From an uncultured Chlamydiae bacterium (GTDB lineage: Bacteria; Chlamydiota; Chlamydiia; Chlamydiales; CALBHK01), in assembly GCA_937894565.1 (NCBI GenBank), contig CALBHK010000502.1, positions 1-12,384 on the forward strand: a stretch of 12,384 bases of DNA, read 5' to 3'. Each line of letters starts with the position of its first letter. Positions within the stretch are counted from its first letter, which is position 1. The position numbers and the translations under genes are program-made. This document shows positions 12,370 through 12,384 of the stretch, one piece after another. The notes beneath the pieces are model-generated. The model saw only the letters and a list, made by a program, of their open reading frames with translations. It did no database searches and had not been told where the DNA came from.

Positions 12370-12384
12370 AATATTTCTGTATAA

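Overview
The window is about 12.4 kb of AT-rich bacterial DNA. It most likely comes from a member of the Chlamydiota outside the classical Chlamydiaceae, such as a Rhabdochlamydia-, Simkania- or Parachlamydia-like symbiont. The main reason is gene order. From memory, dusB (yohI), a small membrane protein, three conserved 'hypothetical' genes, ygfA and recA stand in the same order in Chlamydia trachomatis (around CT644-CT650), and a gspG-led pseudopilin cluster also exists there (around CT565-CT569). This assignment is by recognition, not by a search.

Left part (1-4156): a small exported protein of unknown function is followed by five overlapping plus-strand genes (619-3451). Four encode type IV pilin-like pseudopilins in the order of a type II secretion (T2SS) G-H-I-J set. 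The fifth sits where gspK would be. Next come a perfect 31-bp inverted repeat, an unrecognised open frame that looks 5'-truncated at that repeat, and a short repeat-rich gap holding a partial copy of the dusB 3' end.

Middle part (4157-9131): yggT and dusB form a minus-strand pair. Divergent from them is a plus-strand operon: a PilM/PilN-fusion (GspL-like) protein, a GspM/PilO-like protein and a YwqK/MORN-repeat lipoprotein. Together with the pseudopilins this would supply the tip and the inner-membrane platform of a chlamydial T2SS.

Right part (9128-12384): ygfA (TTG start, overlapping the lipoprotein stop) converges on recA. A roughly 300-bp gap upstream of recA holds a 156-bp palindromic element just before eno. 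The eno gene ends abruptly inside an 11-bp tandem repeat, which leads into a copy of the same repeat arm found inside the lipoprotein's 5' region.

The window therefore has two themes. One is a nearly complete but unusual T2SS gene set, whose pseudopilins all lack the expected Gly before the prepilin-peptidase cut. The other is a set of small palindromic, MITE-like repeats that have reshaped gene edges: a truncated frame, a lipoprotein 5' end and the enolase C-terminus.
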